Positions 32,257 to 41,539 of a stretch of 64,000 bases of DNA are shown one piece after another. Made by a program: the position numbers and the translations under genes. Each line of letters starts with the position of its first letter. Position 1 is the first letter of the stretch. Origin of the DNA: Leucobacter sp. PH1c. GTDB lineage: Bacteria; Actinomycetota; Actinomycetes; Actinomycetales; Microbacteriaceae. Under the pieces are notes generated by a model. It was not told where the DNA came from and ran no database searches. It worked only from the letters and a program-made list of their open reading frames with translations. The DNA is taken from NCBI RefSeq assembly GCF_000633415.1, contig NZ_AYMV01000020.1, positions 62,001-126,000 of the forward strand, read 5' to 3'.

Positions 32257-35200
32257 CTACCCCTGCAGGGCGGTCTCGATCGCCTTGCGGAGCCGCTCAT
32301 CGGCCTCGCCGTAGGCGGCCCAGTCGCCGTCCTTCATCGCCTTGTCGCGATCCTTCAGCGCCTGCTGCATCTCCTGCAGCGCGGGATCCGTCGAGTTCGA
32401 GCCGGAGCCCGAGGACCCGTTCGAGGAACCGGTGTCTCCGTCGGTCTCCCCCGCATCGGGCGTCGTTCCGGGATCGACCTGCGTGCCGCCGTCACCGGCG
32501 TTCGCACCCGAGTTCCCGCCGAAGAGCTCGTCGAGCGCGGCGTCGAGCGTGTCCTCGAAGGCGATGTCGTCGCCGAAGGAGACGAGCACCTTCTGCAGGA
32601 TCGGGAAGCTCGTACCGGACGAGGCTTTCACGTAGACCGGCTGCACGTAGAGCAGGCCGCCACCCACCGGCAGGGTCAGCAGGTTCCCGCTGATCACCTT
32701 GCTCTCGCCCTGGCGCAGGATGTTGAGCAGGTTCGAGACCTTCGAATCGGTCGTGAAGCTGTTCTGCACCTGGCCCGGGCCGGGGATCGAGTTGCTCTTC
32801 GGGAGGGTCAGCAGCTTCAGCGTGCCGTAGTCCTCCGAGATCTTCCCGTCCTCGGAGCCCGCGTTCGAGTTCGCCGCGAGGTACCCCGTGAGGATGTCGC
32901 GCTGACCCTCGCCCCGAGCATCGGGGATGTAGGTCGAGTAGATCGAGTAGTTCGGATCCGCGTTCGCACCCGCCGCCATCGTGAGGTAGTAGGGCGGCTG
33001 CGCGAGCTTCTCGGCGTTCGCCGTGCTGCTCGTCACAGGGTCGTTCGGGGTGCGCCAGCGATCCTCGGCTGAGTAGAACGCGTCGGGATCGGTGACGTGG
33101 TACTCGCCGAGCACCGCGCGCTGCACCTTGAAGAGGTCGGTCGGGTAGCGCACGTGGCTCATGAGCCCGCCGCTCATCTCCGAGACGTCCTTCAGCGTGC
33201 CCGGGAAGATCTTGCCCCAGGACTTCAGCAGCGGATCCTCGGTGTCCCACGCGTAGAGCGAGACCGTGCCGTCGTAGGCATCGACCGTGGCCTTCACGGA
33301 GTTGCGGATGTAGTTCACCGGCTTTGGCATCGGGTCGCGGCGCGAGTCGACCGAGTCGACCATGAGCGCGTTCATGTCCGAGACCTCCGAGTACGGGTAG
33401 TCCGAGGAGGTCGTGTAGCCGTCGATGATCCAGACGATCCGGCCGTCGACCACGGAGGCGTACGGCGAACCGTCGATCGTGAGGTACGGGGCGACCTTCT
33501 GGACACGGTCGACCGGGTTCCGGTCGTAGAGGATCTGCGAGCCGTCGACGACGGCGCCGGAGAGCAGCACCTCCATGTCCTGGAACTTGAGCGCGTAGAT
33601 GAGCTTCGTGAAGATGTTGCTCAGCTCGGGGCCGCCGTCGCCCGAGAAGGTCGTCATGTTCTGACGGCCGCCCTCGGCGGAGCTCTCCACCTCGTCGCCG
33701 GCGGACTGCTCGTCGGCGATCTGCTCATCACTCGGGGCCTGCGTGGCCTCGGTGTCGGCGGTCTCAGTGTCGGCGGCGTCAGCGGGAGCGGCGTCGTCGG
33801 CCGTCGCCTCGGCGACGCTCTCGGCGTCGGCCGGGAAGTCGAGCTCGATGGGCTTCGAGCGCTCGCCGCCCACGATCGAGTACTCGGGCGATTCGAGGCC
33901 GAAGTAGACGCGGGGCTCGAACTTGCCGAGCTTGCCGCTCGTGGGGATGCCGTTCTCGAGGAACACGGGCTCACCGCCCGGCGAGCGCTGGTTGCCGTAC
34001 GCGGCGACCATGCCGTAGCCGTGGGTGTAGACGAGGGTGCGGTTGTACCAGCCGTTCTGATCCTCGATGTTGATGTCGCGGACCGCCGTGACGGTGTCCT
34101 CGATCTCGCCGTCGATCTCGTAGCGATCGACGCTCAGCGAGGTGGGGAACTGGTAGTACTGACGGATCTGCTCGAGCTGCGAGAACGTCGGCGAGACGAC
34201 CTCGGGGTCGATGATGCGGATGTTCGCCGTCGCCGCCGCGTCGTCGCGCAGGGCGCCCGGCTCGGCGTCGGTCACGGCGTCATAGCGCTCCACCTCAACC
34301 TTGTCGAGCCCGTACGCCGCACGCGTGGCGTCGATGTTCCGCTGGATGTACTCGGACTCGAGGCTCTTCTCGTCCGGGCGCACCTGGAACTGCTGCACAC
34401 CCCACGGGTAGCCGATGCCGAGCACGATGCTCGACACGAGGAAGAGCACGGTGCCCACGACGGGGAGCCGCCACTTGCCCGTGAACGCCGTCACGAGGAA
34501 CAGGATCGCCACGATGATCGCGATGCCCGCGAGGATCTGCTTGCCGGGGATCACGGCGTGCACGTCCTGGAAGAGCGCGCCCGTGCGGATGCCGCCGCTC
34601 GAGGTGAGCGAGCGGTACTGATCGAGCCAGAGGCTCACCGCCTGCAGCAGGAGGTACACCGTGGCGAGCACGGCCGCCTGGATCCGGGTCGCCTTCGAGA
34701 CGCGCACGTCGCGGCCCGAGAACGCGATCCCGCCGTAGAGGTAGCTGGTCGCCACGCCCGCGATCAGCGCGATGAGCGTGACGGCGGAGGCGAAGCCCAC
34801 GATGCCCTGGAACATCGGCAGGTCGAAGAGGTAGAACGAGATGTCGAAGCCGAACTGGGGATCCTTCTCCCCCGTCGGCTCACTGTTCAGCCAGAGCAGC
34901 GCCGTCTGCCACTGCGCGGCCGTGCTCACACCGGCGAACAGGCCGAGGAGTGCGGGGAGCCCCCACTTCACGAGGCGGCGGAGCGGTTCGAACAGCTCCT
35001 GGTAGCGGTCGAGCTGGGCCGTGAGGCGGGCGTAGACGGGGCGCTTGCGGTACGCGATGTCGATCGCGAAGAAGATGGGGACCGCCATGCCGAGGAAGCC
35101 GACGACGAACATCACCGCCGCCGCGATCCACTGGGTCGTGAGCACCGGCAGGTACCCCGTTTGCTTGTACCACAGCACCTCGGCCATCACCGCGGCGACT

Positions 35201-35304
35201 GCGAGGAAGCCGAGGATCAGGATCACCACCAGGATGATGGTGGCGGCGAGCGGCGAGAGTCGGCGCTGGGGAGCGGCGGGCGCTCCCATGGTCTGGTCGG
35301 TCAC
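32257..35304 (-). CDS. UPF0182 family membrane protein
   Basis: The 1015-residue protein has about seven hydrophobic segments in its first third (roughly residues 18-320) and a large soluble remainder with the UPF0182 (COG1615) pattern, for example RDINIEDQNGWYNRTLVYTHGYG and YDRNPVDRVQKVAPYL. An acidic Ala/Asp/Glu/Thr-rich insertion (about 495-545) interrupts the conserved body, and the tail is Gly/Ser/Asp rich. The biochemical role of the family is not established; it is widespread in actinobacteria next to the PDZ protease gene, as here. The gene corresponds by order to M. tuberculosis Rv3193c. Confidence 0.9.
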   Translation of the reverse strand: MTDQTMGAPAAPQRRLSPLAATIILVVILILGFLAVAAVMAEVLWYKQTGYLPVLTTQWIAAAVMFVVGFLGMAVPIFFAIDIAYRKRPVYARLTAQLDRYQELFEPLRRLVKWGLPALLGLFAGVSTAAQWQTALLWLNSEPTGEKDPQFGFDISFYLFDLPMFQGIVGFASAVTLIALIAGVATSYLYGGIAFSGRDVRVSKATRIQAAVLATVYLLLQAVSLWLDQYRSLTSSGGIRTGALFQDVHAVIPGKQILAGIAIIVAILFLVTAFTGKWRLPVVGTVLFLVSSIVLGIGYPWGVQQFQVRPDEKSLESEYIQRNIDATRAAYGLDKVEVERYDAVTDAEPGALRDDAAATANIRIIDPEVVSPTFSQLEQIRQYYQFPTSLSVDRYEIDGEIEDTVTAVRDINIEDQNGWYNRTLVYTHGYGMVAAYGNQRSPGGEPVFLENGIPTSGKLGKFEPRVYFGLESPEYSIVGGERSKPIELDFPADAESVAEATADDAAPADAADTETADTEATQAPSDEQIADEQSAGDEVESSAEGGRQNMTTFSGDGGPELSNIFTKLIYALKFQDMEVLLSGAVVDGSQILYDRNPVDRVQKVAPYLTIDGSPYASVVDGRIVWIIDGYTTSSDYPYSEVSDMNALMVDSVDSRRDPMPKPVNYIRNSVKATVDAYDGTVSLYAWDTEDPLLKSWGKIFPGTLKDVSEMSGGLMSHVRYPTDLFKVQRAVLGEYHVTDPDAFYSAEDRWRTPNDPVTSSTANAEKLAQPPYYLTMAAGANADPNYSIYSTYIPDARGEGQRDILTGYLAANSNAGSEDGKISEDYGTLKLLTLPKSNSIPGPGQVQNSFTTDSKVSNLLNILRQGESKVISGNLLTLPVGGGLLYVQPVYVKASSGTSFPILQKVLVSFGDDIAFEDTLDAALDELFGGNSGANAGDGGTQVDPGTTPDAGETDGDTGSSNGSSGSGSNSTDPALQEMQQALKDRDKAMKDGDWAAYGEADERLRKAIETALQG

Positions 35305-35483
35305 GTCTCTGAGTACTTTCCTGTCCGGATGGCACCTGGCGGCGCTGAGCGGGTTCCGCGTCCCACCCTATCGCCCGGCGCTGACAATCCCCCGGTGAGC
35401 CTCCGATCCGGGCGGACGCCCCGGCGCGCGGAGCGTCCGCGATCCCGAGCAGCGCGCCGACTCGGCCGCGCCGCAGCGCGCGG

Positions 35484-36596
35484 CTATCCGGCCGCGTCGC
35501 AGCGTTCGATGCCGGCGACGGGCTTCCCGGCGGCGCTGTCCTCGATTGCGGCGCGGGCCTCGTCGAGCGTGGCGACGGGCGCGACCTCGAGCCCCTCGGG
35601 CACGCGCTGCGGCAGGTCGGCGCAGTTGCCGATCGGCATGAGGAACAGATCGCTGTCGGCACGCGCCGCGGCCCACATCTTCTGCTCAAGCCCGCCGATC
35701 GGCCCCACCTGGCCCTGGTCGTTCACGGTGCCGGTGCCGCTGACCGCGCGCCCCTGCAGCAGGTCGCCGGGGGTGAGCTGGTCCATGATCCCGAGCGCGA
35801 AAATCATGCCGGCGCTCGGCCCGCCGATCTCGGACAGGCTGATGTCCACCTCATACGGCAGCTCGTACACCGAGGAGATCACGGCCCCGATGAGCGGATC
35901 CTCCCCGCCCTCCGGAACCGCGGGCGTGAGCACGAGGTCCTGCTCGGCGCCATCGCGGCGCACCGTGAGCCGCAGCTCGGATCCCGCCCCGGTGCCGATG
36001 ATCGCGGCCCGGAGCGCGGCGAAGTCGGCAACGGGGGCGCCAGCGGCCCCGACGATCACGTCGCCCTCCTGGAGCACGCCGACGGCGGGGCCGCCGTCGG
36101 ACACCGCGGCGACCGTGAGCTCGACCGGCACTTCTTCCCCCAGCGCGCGGAATGCGGCGGCCGCGGCCTGCGCCTGCGACGACTGCATCTGCACCGTGCC
36201 CTGCGCCTCGCGGTCTTCGAGGGTGGTGCCCTCGGGGAAGAAGTCGCTGCGCGGGGCGATCCGCTGCGAGGGATCGACGAGACCGGGCACGAGGGCGAGC
36301 CAGCTGGCCGGATGCTCCGGGCTGCCGACGAGCGAGACCGTGAGCAGGTTCAGCTCCCCCGTCGTGGGGTAGGTCTCGGCTCCCGGGATCGAGATCACGG
36401 GCCGCGCTTCGCCGTCGATCCTGGCCTCGCCGAGCGTGTTCACGACGGGGCCGGGCCGCTCGATCGTGAAGGGGGACGGGATGACCGCGGCGAGCAGCAC
36501 CGCGCAGGCCGCGACCGCGATCGCGAGCATGATCCGAGAGCGCCGCCGTTCCCGAGCCGGATCCCGCAGTGCTCCGACTGTTCCGTACTCGCCCAA
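35484..36596 (-). CDS. Membrane-anchored PDZ / Lon-type (S16) protease
   Basis: The 370-residue product has one N-terminal membrane helix, a PDZ domain (about 165-240) and a C-terminal Lon-like proteolytic domain with the Ser261-Lys306 dyad (GGPSAGM and LEQKM, 45 residues apart). This YlbL-like architecture is common in actinobacteria and should cleave extracytoplasmic or membrane substrates without an ATPase domain. The frame continues upstream to 36668, but TTG at 36596 has GAGGAG at ideal spacing and was chosen. It is 179 bp upstream of, and on the same strand as, the UPF0182 gene, as in M. tuberculosis Rv3194c-Rv3193c. Confidence 0.88.
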   Translation of the reverse strand: MGEYGTVGALRDPARERRRSRIMLAIAVAACAVLLAAVIPSPFTIERPGPVVNTLGEARIDGEARPVISIPGAETYPTTGELNLLTVSLVGSPEHPASWLALVPGLVDPSQRIAPRSDFFPEGTTLEDREAQGTVQMQSSQAQAAAAAFRALGEEVPVELTVAAVSDGGPAVGVLQEGDVIVGAAGAPVADFAALRAAIIGTGAGSELRLTVRRDGAEQDLVLTPAVPEGGEDPLIGAVISSVYELPYEVDISLSEIGGPSAGMIFALGIMDQLTPGDLLQGRAVSGTGTVNDQGQVGPIGGLEQKMWAAARADSDLFLMPIGNCADLPQRVPEGLEVAPVATLDEARAAIEDSAAGKPVAGIERCDAAG

Positions 36597-36733
36597 CTCG
36601 CTCCTCGGTGCCAGGATCCCCGCGCCTGTTCGCACTCGGCGCAAAGGAAAACGCCGAGCGCGGGTCAATCTAGCAGGAAGATCTGACCGCCGTGCCGTAG
36701 CGTGGAATCACCACCACGAGCGAGGGAGCGGCG

Positions 36734-38200
36734 ATGAGCGCGAACGACCACGACGGCCCCGATCCGGAGGACCGGAACAACTTCGAGGACCTGCAGCGGA
36801 TCCTCGGCGAGATGCTGTCCGGGGCCGGCGGCGAGGGCGCCGCGCTCGATCCCGAGCAGTTCGCAAAGGCGGCCGGGATCCCCGTCGATCCGCAGACGCT
36901 GCAGGGCCTGTTCGCGACGCTCCAGGGCGCGATGCACAATCCCTCGGACGAGATCGACTGGTCCGCGACGCGACGCACGGCGATCGAGGTCGCCGGCGAC
37001 GGGAGCGCCCCGGCGGATCCGGCGCCCGCGCTCCGCGCCTTCCCCGTAGCGACGCTGTGGCTCGACGAGGTGACCGATATCGGGGCGACGCCGGACGCGC
37101 CGCGCACGCTCGGCCGCATCGAGTGGGTGCAGCAGAGCGTCGACACCTGGGTCGGCCTCGCGCAGCCGGTCGCCGAGTCGATCACGGGCGCGCTCATGGG
37201 CGCGCTCCAGAACCAGATGCCCGAGGAGCTGAGCGGCGCGCTGCAGGGCGCGGCCCCCATGCTCCGCAGCGTCGGCGGCGCACTCTTCGCGGTGCAGCTC
37301 GGCACGATCATCGGCAAGCTGTCGGGCGAGGTCGTCTCGGCCGGCGACATCGGGATCCCCCTCTTCTCCGGCCCGGGCCGCGAGGGCGGCGCGCTGCTCC
37401 CCGGCGGCGTCGCGGCGTTCGCCGAGGGACTCGACCAGGACCCCGAGGCGGTGACGCTCTACCTCGCGGTGCGCGAGCTGGCGCACGCCCGGCTCTTCCG
37501 CCACGCGAAGTGGCTCCGCCTGCACCTGCTCACGGCGATCACTGATTACTCGCGCGGAATCCGCATCGACACGGACCGGATCCAGGACCTCGCGCACGAG
37601 ATCGACCCGGCCCAGCCCGAGCAGATTCAGCAGCTCATCACGAACGGCGCACTGATCCCGCCGAAGACTGAGGAGCAGGAGGCCGCGCACGCCCGACTCG
37701 AGACGATGCTCGCGCTCATCGAGGGCTGGGTGGACGTGGTCACGGCCGACGCCGCGAAGCGGATCCCCGGAGCCGACGCGATCGCCGAGATGGTGCGCCG
37801 CCGCCGCGCGACGGGCGGCCCGGCGGAGCACGCGTTCGCCGCCCTCGCCGGTCTGGAGCTGCGCCCGCGCCGGCTCCGCGAGGCCGCGGCGCTCTGGCGT
37901 CTCGTCGCCGATCGCAGCGATGTCGCGACCCGCGACGGCCTGTGGGCGCACCCCGATCTGCTCCCCACCTCGGAGGAGCTCGATCATCCGGCCCGGCTGC
38001 TCGAGCGGCTGGGGCTGAGCGGCGCGACGGCCGAGACCCCGGAGGACGACTTCGACGCGGCGCTCGCACAGCTCCTCGACGGCGAGCTTCCGCCCCACGC
38101 CGGCGGCGAGGACGGTCGCGGCGGACCCGCGGACGACGGCGCTGCGGACGATGCCGGATCGCCGGACCGTGATCCGGAGGGTCCGCGCTCGGACGCCTGA
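36734..38200 (+). CDS. DUF2342 / zinc-dependent metalloprotease-like protein
   Basis: The 488-residue cytoplasmic protein belongs to the DUF2342 family, often labelled zinc-dependent metalloprotease or F420-related hydrolase. The zincin-like helix reads RELAHARLFRHAKWL near residues 244-258: the Glu and second His of HExxH are present but the first His is Arg. A later ETMLALIEGWVDVV helix could supply a third ligand. Activity is not proven. The C-terminal 40 residues are Asp/Gly/Pro rich and likely disordered. It is divergent from the PDZ/Lon gene, matching M. tuberculosis Rv3195. The start has GAGGGAGCG before ATG. Confidence 0.82.
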   Translation: MSANDHDGPDPEDRNNFEDLQRILGEMLSGAGGEGAALDPEQFAKAAGIPVDPQTLQGLFATLQGAMHNPSDEIDWSATRRTAIEVAGDGSAPADPAPALRAFPVATLWLDEVTDIGATPDAPRTLGRIEWVQQSVDTWVGLAQPVAESITGALMGALQNQMPEELSGALQGAAPMLRSVGGALFAVQLGTIIGKLSGEVVSAGDIGIPLFSGPGREGGALLPGGVAAFAEGLDQDPEAVTLYLAVRELAHARLFRHAKWLRLHLLTAITDYSRGIRIDTDRIQDLAHEIDPAQPEQIQQLITNGALIPPKTEEQEAAHARLETMLALIEGWVDVVTADAAKRIPGADAIAEMVRRRRATGGPAEHAFAALAGLELRPRRLREAAALWRLVADRSDVATRDGLWAHPDLLPTSEELDHPARLLERLGLSGATAETPEDDFDAALAQLLDGELPPHAGGEDGRGGPADDGAADDAGSPDRDPEGPRSDA

Positions 38201-38239
38201 TCCCGGGATCGCGCGCCCGGCGCGTCCGCCCGGATGGCG

Positions 38240-38938
38240 TCAGTCCATCCTGCGGTGCACGGGGCGCGCGTTCTCCGGCGGCTCCCCTACCTCGGCGACG
38301 CTGTGGCCCGAGCAGGCCAGCTGCGTCACGCTGGCGCGCTCGATGCGGGACACACTGAACCACCGCATCGCGTCGCGCAAGCGGCACCAGCCCACGAGGT
38401 ACCAGCTGCCGCGCGCTGCGGCGAAGAGCACGGGCTCCACGTCGCGGGTGCTCGTCGCGCCGGATGCCGCGGTGTAGCGAATGCGCACGACCCGCTGCTC
38501 GGCCATGGCCTCCTCGATCGCGGAGCGGACCGCCCGCGAGGCCGGATCGGGACCGGCGACCCACACGCGGCCCGCCAGCTCCTCAGCGCGAGCGCGGGTG
38601 CGCGGGTCGAGCACGTCGAGGATCTTCTGCACACCGGCGACGGCCAGATCGGCGTACGGCGCGTCCTGCGCCGCCGAGACGGCGGAGAGGAGGGCGACCG
38701 CTTGCTCCGGCGAGAGGGTGACGGGCGGAAGCGTCGCTCCCGCGGCGAGCCCGTAGCCTCCGCCCGGCCCGGGGCGGGACCAGAGCGGGGCGCCGCTGCG
38801 CTCGAGTGCAGCAAGGTCGCGCTTGATCGTGCGCACCGAGACGTCGAACTCGCGCGCGAGACGATCGGCTGAACAGCCGCGGGTCCCGCTGCGGCGCAGC
38901 AGCTCTGAGAGGGCGTGCAGCCGCTCGGCGCGCTTCAC
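38240..38938 (-). CDS. HTH/WYL-domain transcriptional regulator (YafY type)
   Basis: The 232-residue protein has an N-terminal helix-turn-helix (RLAREFDVSVRTIKRDLAALE, with DVSVRTIKRD as recognition region) and a C-terminal WYL domain with SWYLVGWCRLR, which senses small ligands or nucleic acid. The frame is longer upstream, but GTG at 38938 starts the conserved HTH at the normal distance. It is divergent from an alpha/beta hydrolase gene 86 bp away and likely controls it; the gap contains an AT-rich stretch (38970-38990) suitable for the promoters. Confidence 0.85.
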   Translation of the reverse strand: MKRAERLHALSELLRRSGTRGCSADRLAREFDVSVRTIKRDLAALERSGAPLWSRPGPGGGYGLAAGATLPPVTLSPEQAVALLSAVSAAQDAPYADLAVAGVQKILDVLDPRTRARAEELAGRVWVAGPDPASRAVRSAIEEAMAEQRVVRIRYTAASGATSTRDVEPVLFAAARGSWYLVGWCRLRDAMRWFSVSRIERASVTQLACSGHSVAEVGEPPENARPVHRRMD

Positions 38939-39023
38939 CGCGACGTCCCGTGCGGTGCGCAGCAGAAATTCATGCCATAAATAGTGACACACTCCTGTCC
39001 GGGGGCGCTGCGAGAGTCGAGGC

Positions 39024-39785
39024 ATGACCCAGCACACACATGATCCGAGCCTTCCGACTACCGAGCGCGCGAGCGCCCTCATCCTCATTCCCGGCCACTG
39101 GCTGGGAGCCTGGGCCTGGGACGAGGTGCGCGCGCACCTGACGGCCGCGAACCGCGATTCGATCGCGCTCACCCTCCCCGGCCTCGACGCGCGGGATCCC
39201 CTGCGGGCCGAGCGCACCCTCGCCGAGCAGGCGGCGGCGATCCTCGACGCGGTCCTCGCGCAGCGCACCCAGCCGGGATCCGCGCGACGCGTCGCGATCG
39301 TCGCCCACAGCGGGGCGAACGCTCCCGTGAGCCTCGTGCTCGACCGGCACCCCGAGCTCGTCGACCGCGTGATCTGGGTCGACTCGGGCCCGGTATCCCC
39401 CGGCGCCGTCTTCGCGCCGGGGCTCCCGGACGACGTCACCGCCCTCCCGCTCCCCCCGTTCGATGAACTTACTCAGCAGGCGAGCCTCGAAGGCATGAGT
39501 ATCGCCGCGCAGGACCGCTTCCGCGAGCGGGCGGTGCCCGAGCCCGGACCGGTGCTGCGCGAAGCGGTCTCGCTCGCGAACCCCGCACGTCGCGACGTCC
39601 CCACCACGCTCGTGTGCTGCTCGATCTCCTCCGTCCAGGTGCGCGAGCTCGCGGCGGGCGGGCACCCGATGTTCGCTGAGGTCGCGGCGCTCACCCGCGC
39701 CGAGTTCGTCGATCTGCCTACGGGGCACTGGCCAATGTGGAGCCGGCCGGCGGAGCTCGCCGCGGCCATCGACGCGGCCGCCTGA
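39024..39785 (+). CDS. Alpha/beta hydrolase
   Basis: The 253-residue protein has the oxyanion loop segment LIPGHWLGAWAWDEV, the nucleophile elbow AHSGAN with Ser96, an acidic residue after VDSG or CCSIS strands and a late His in PTGHWPMWS. It resembles esterase/salicylate-esterase-like hydrolases. The substrate is unknown. ATG at 39024 is preceded by GAGAGTCGAGGC. It lies divergent from a WYL regulator. Confidence 0.85.
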   Translation: MTQHTHDPSLPTTERASALILIPGHWLGAWAWDEVRAHLTAANRDSIALTLPGLDARDPLRAERTLAEQAAAILDAVLAQRTQPGSARRVAIVAHSGANAPVSLVLDRHPELVDRVIWVDSGPVSPGAVFAPGLPDDVTALPLPPFDELTQQASLEGMSIAAQDRFRERAVPEPGPVLREAVSLANPARRDVPTTLVCCSISSVQVRELAAGGHPMFAEVAALTRAEFVDLPTGHWPMWSRPAELAAAIDAAA

Positions 39786-39948
39786 GTGCCGCGGCGGCGA
39801 TCCGGCCGCCGCACCCGCCCACTCAGCGCACATACTCAGTGATCAGCGATTCTGGCGTGAGTGTGTGCGGCGGTGTGCGATCCGCCCAGTGAGATGGGGT
39901 GTCGGCAATTCGCCGGCACCCCAATTTCCCTGAACAACGGAGACACAC

Positions 39949-41367
39949 GTGCGTACTCGACAACGACTCATTGCAGCCGCTTCCGCGACCCTGATCGCGA
40001 CCGGAGCGGTCACCGCAATGGGCCTGGCCGCGGCCACCCCGGCGCTCGCTCACGGATACGTCGGATCCGATTCGTCCGACCTCGTCAGCCGCGCCGCACT
40101 GAAGGCGAACACCGGGCTCGGCTCGGTGCGATACGAACCGCAGAGCCTCGAAGCACCGAAGGGCTTCCCCGCGGGCGGCCCCGCGGACGGCAAGCTCGCC
40201 TCGGCGGGCGGCCTGTTCGGCGGCGCGCTCGACGAGCAGAGCGCCACGCGCTGGGTGAAGAACGAGATCCAGCCGGGCGCCAACGCAATCGGGTGGCGGT
40301 TCACCGCACCCCACAAGACGGCGCAGTGGTCGTACTACATCACCAAGAGCGGCTGGGATCCGAACGCTCCGCTCGACCGCGGCGACTTCGAGCTCATCTC
40401 CACGGTGGCGCACGACGGCTCCGCGGCGTCGACGAACCCGACGCACATCGTGGATATCCCCGCCGACCGCACCGGCTACCACGTGATCTACGCGGTGTGG
40501 GATATCGCCGACACGAGCAACGCGTTCTACAACGTGATCGACGTGAACATCTCGGGCGATCCCGTGGAAGACGTCGAGGCGCCCTCGGCGCCCGGAGCCC
40601 CGCAGGCCGGGAGCGTCACGGAGCACTCGGCGACCCTGAGCTGGGCCGCGTCGACGGACGACATCGGCGTGAACGGCTACGAGATCCTGCGCGACGGCGC
40701 GGTGATCGGCCGCACGAGCGCGCTGAGCTACACGGATACCGGGCTCGCCCCGGCGACGAGCTACGTGTACGCCGTGCGCGCGCTCGACGGTTCGGGCAAG
40801 GTCTCGCCGCTCTCCGGGACCACGACCGTGACGACCGCTGCCGCGCAGCCGCAGCCGGAGCCGGAGCCGCAGCCGGAGCCGGAGACCGGGACCGGATCCG
40901 GGACCGAGACCGGATCGGAGCCCGGCGCGGGATCGGAGCCCGCCGACACCGAGGCGCCGAGCGCCCCGGAGCACCTCCACTCGATGGCGACGACCGCGAC
41001 GAGCGTCGACCTGATGTGGACCCCCTCGACGGACAACGTCGGTGTGACGGGCTACACCGTGCTCCGTGACGGCACGGCCGTCGCGACCACGACCGCGGCC
41101 CGCTATGTCGACTCCGGGCTGCGTCCCGCGACGAGCTACCGCTACCAGGTCGTCGCGAACGATGCGGCCGGCAACACCGCGGTGAGCGAGACCTTCACCG
41201 TCACGACGAAGGCCGCGGTCGGCGGGGCCGCCTGGGATCCCCGCGGCAGCTACGCGACGGGCGACCGGGTGATTCACAACGGTCGCGCCTACGTGGCGGT
41301 GCAGACCTACCGCGGGTACGGCGATCCCAACTGGATCAACGCGCCCTCGCTCTGGAAGCTCGCCTAG
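39949..41367 (+). CDS. Secreted AA10 lytic polysaccharide monooxygenase with chitin-binding module
   Basis: The 472-residue protein has a signal peptide cleaved after ALA34 to expose His35 (HGYVG), the copper-binding N-terminus of AA10 enzymes. The second histidine-brace residue is His122 (TAPHKTAQW), and NAFYNVIDV supplies the axial aromatic region. After the AA10 domain (35-200) come two fibronectin type III domains (about 207-292 and 335-420) joined by a PEPQPE and Gly/Ser linker, and a C-terminal CBM5/12-like chitin-binding module with aromatic residues (WDPRGSYATGDRV to SLWKLA). It should oxidatively cut chitin or cellulose outside the cell. GTG at 39949 follows GGAGA. It stands alone, with a terminator after it. 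Confidence 0.92.
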   Translation: MRTRQRLIAAASATLIATGAVTAMGLAAATPALAHGYVGSDSSDLVSRAALKANTGLGSVRYEPQSLEAPKGFPAGGPADGKLASAGGLFGGALDEQSATRWVKNEIQPGANAIGWRFTAPHKTAQWSYYITKSGWDPNAPLDRGDFELISTVAHDGSAASTNPTHIVDIPADRTGYHVIYAVWDIADTSNAFYNVIDVNISGDPVEDVEAPSAPGAPQAGSVTEHSATLSWAASTDDIGVNGYEILRDGAVIGRTSALSYTDTGLAPATSYVYAVRALDGSGKVSPLSGTTTVTTAAAQPQPEPEPQPEPETGTGSGTETGSEPGAGSEPADTEAPSAPEHLHSMATTATSVDLMWTPSTDNVGVTGYTVLRDGTAVATTTAARYVDSGLRPATSYRYQVVANDAAGNTAVSETFTVTTKAAVGGAAWDPRGSYATGDRVIHNGRAYVAVQTYRGYGDPNWINAPSLWKLA

Positions 41368-41382
41368 TCCGACCGGAGACCG

Positions 41383-41423
41383 GCGGCCCGCTCCGGAGCG
41401 CTCGGCGTTCCGGAGCGGGCCGC
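41383..41423 (+). terminator. Terminator of the LPMO gene
   Basis: GCGGCCCGCTCCGGA (41383-41397) pairs perfectly with 41409-41423 across an 11-nt loop, 16 bp after the stop codon. No T-run follows. Confidence 0.75.
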
Positions 41424-41485
41424 TCGGCGTCCCCGGGGCTGCCGCTCGCCGTCCGTGGGGCGGCCGCTCGGCGTCCGTGGGGCGG
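41420..41485. repeat. Three 22-bp tandem repeats
   Basis: Units at 41420-41441, 41442-41463 and 41464-41485 share CCGCTCGGCGTCCGTGGGGC; units 2 and 3 differ at one base, unit 1 is more diverged. They start inside the right arm of the LPMO terminator and end 55 bp before the next gene. Confidence 0.85.
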
Positions 41486-41539
41486 CCCGCTCTGTGGAGA
41501 ACTCACCGCGCGGGGCGCGGATCCCGCACACTGGAGCGC

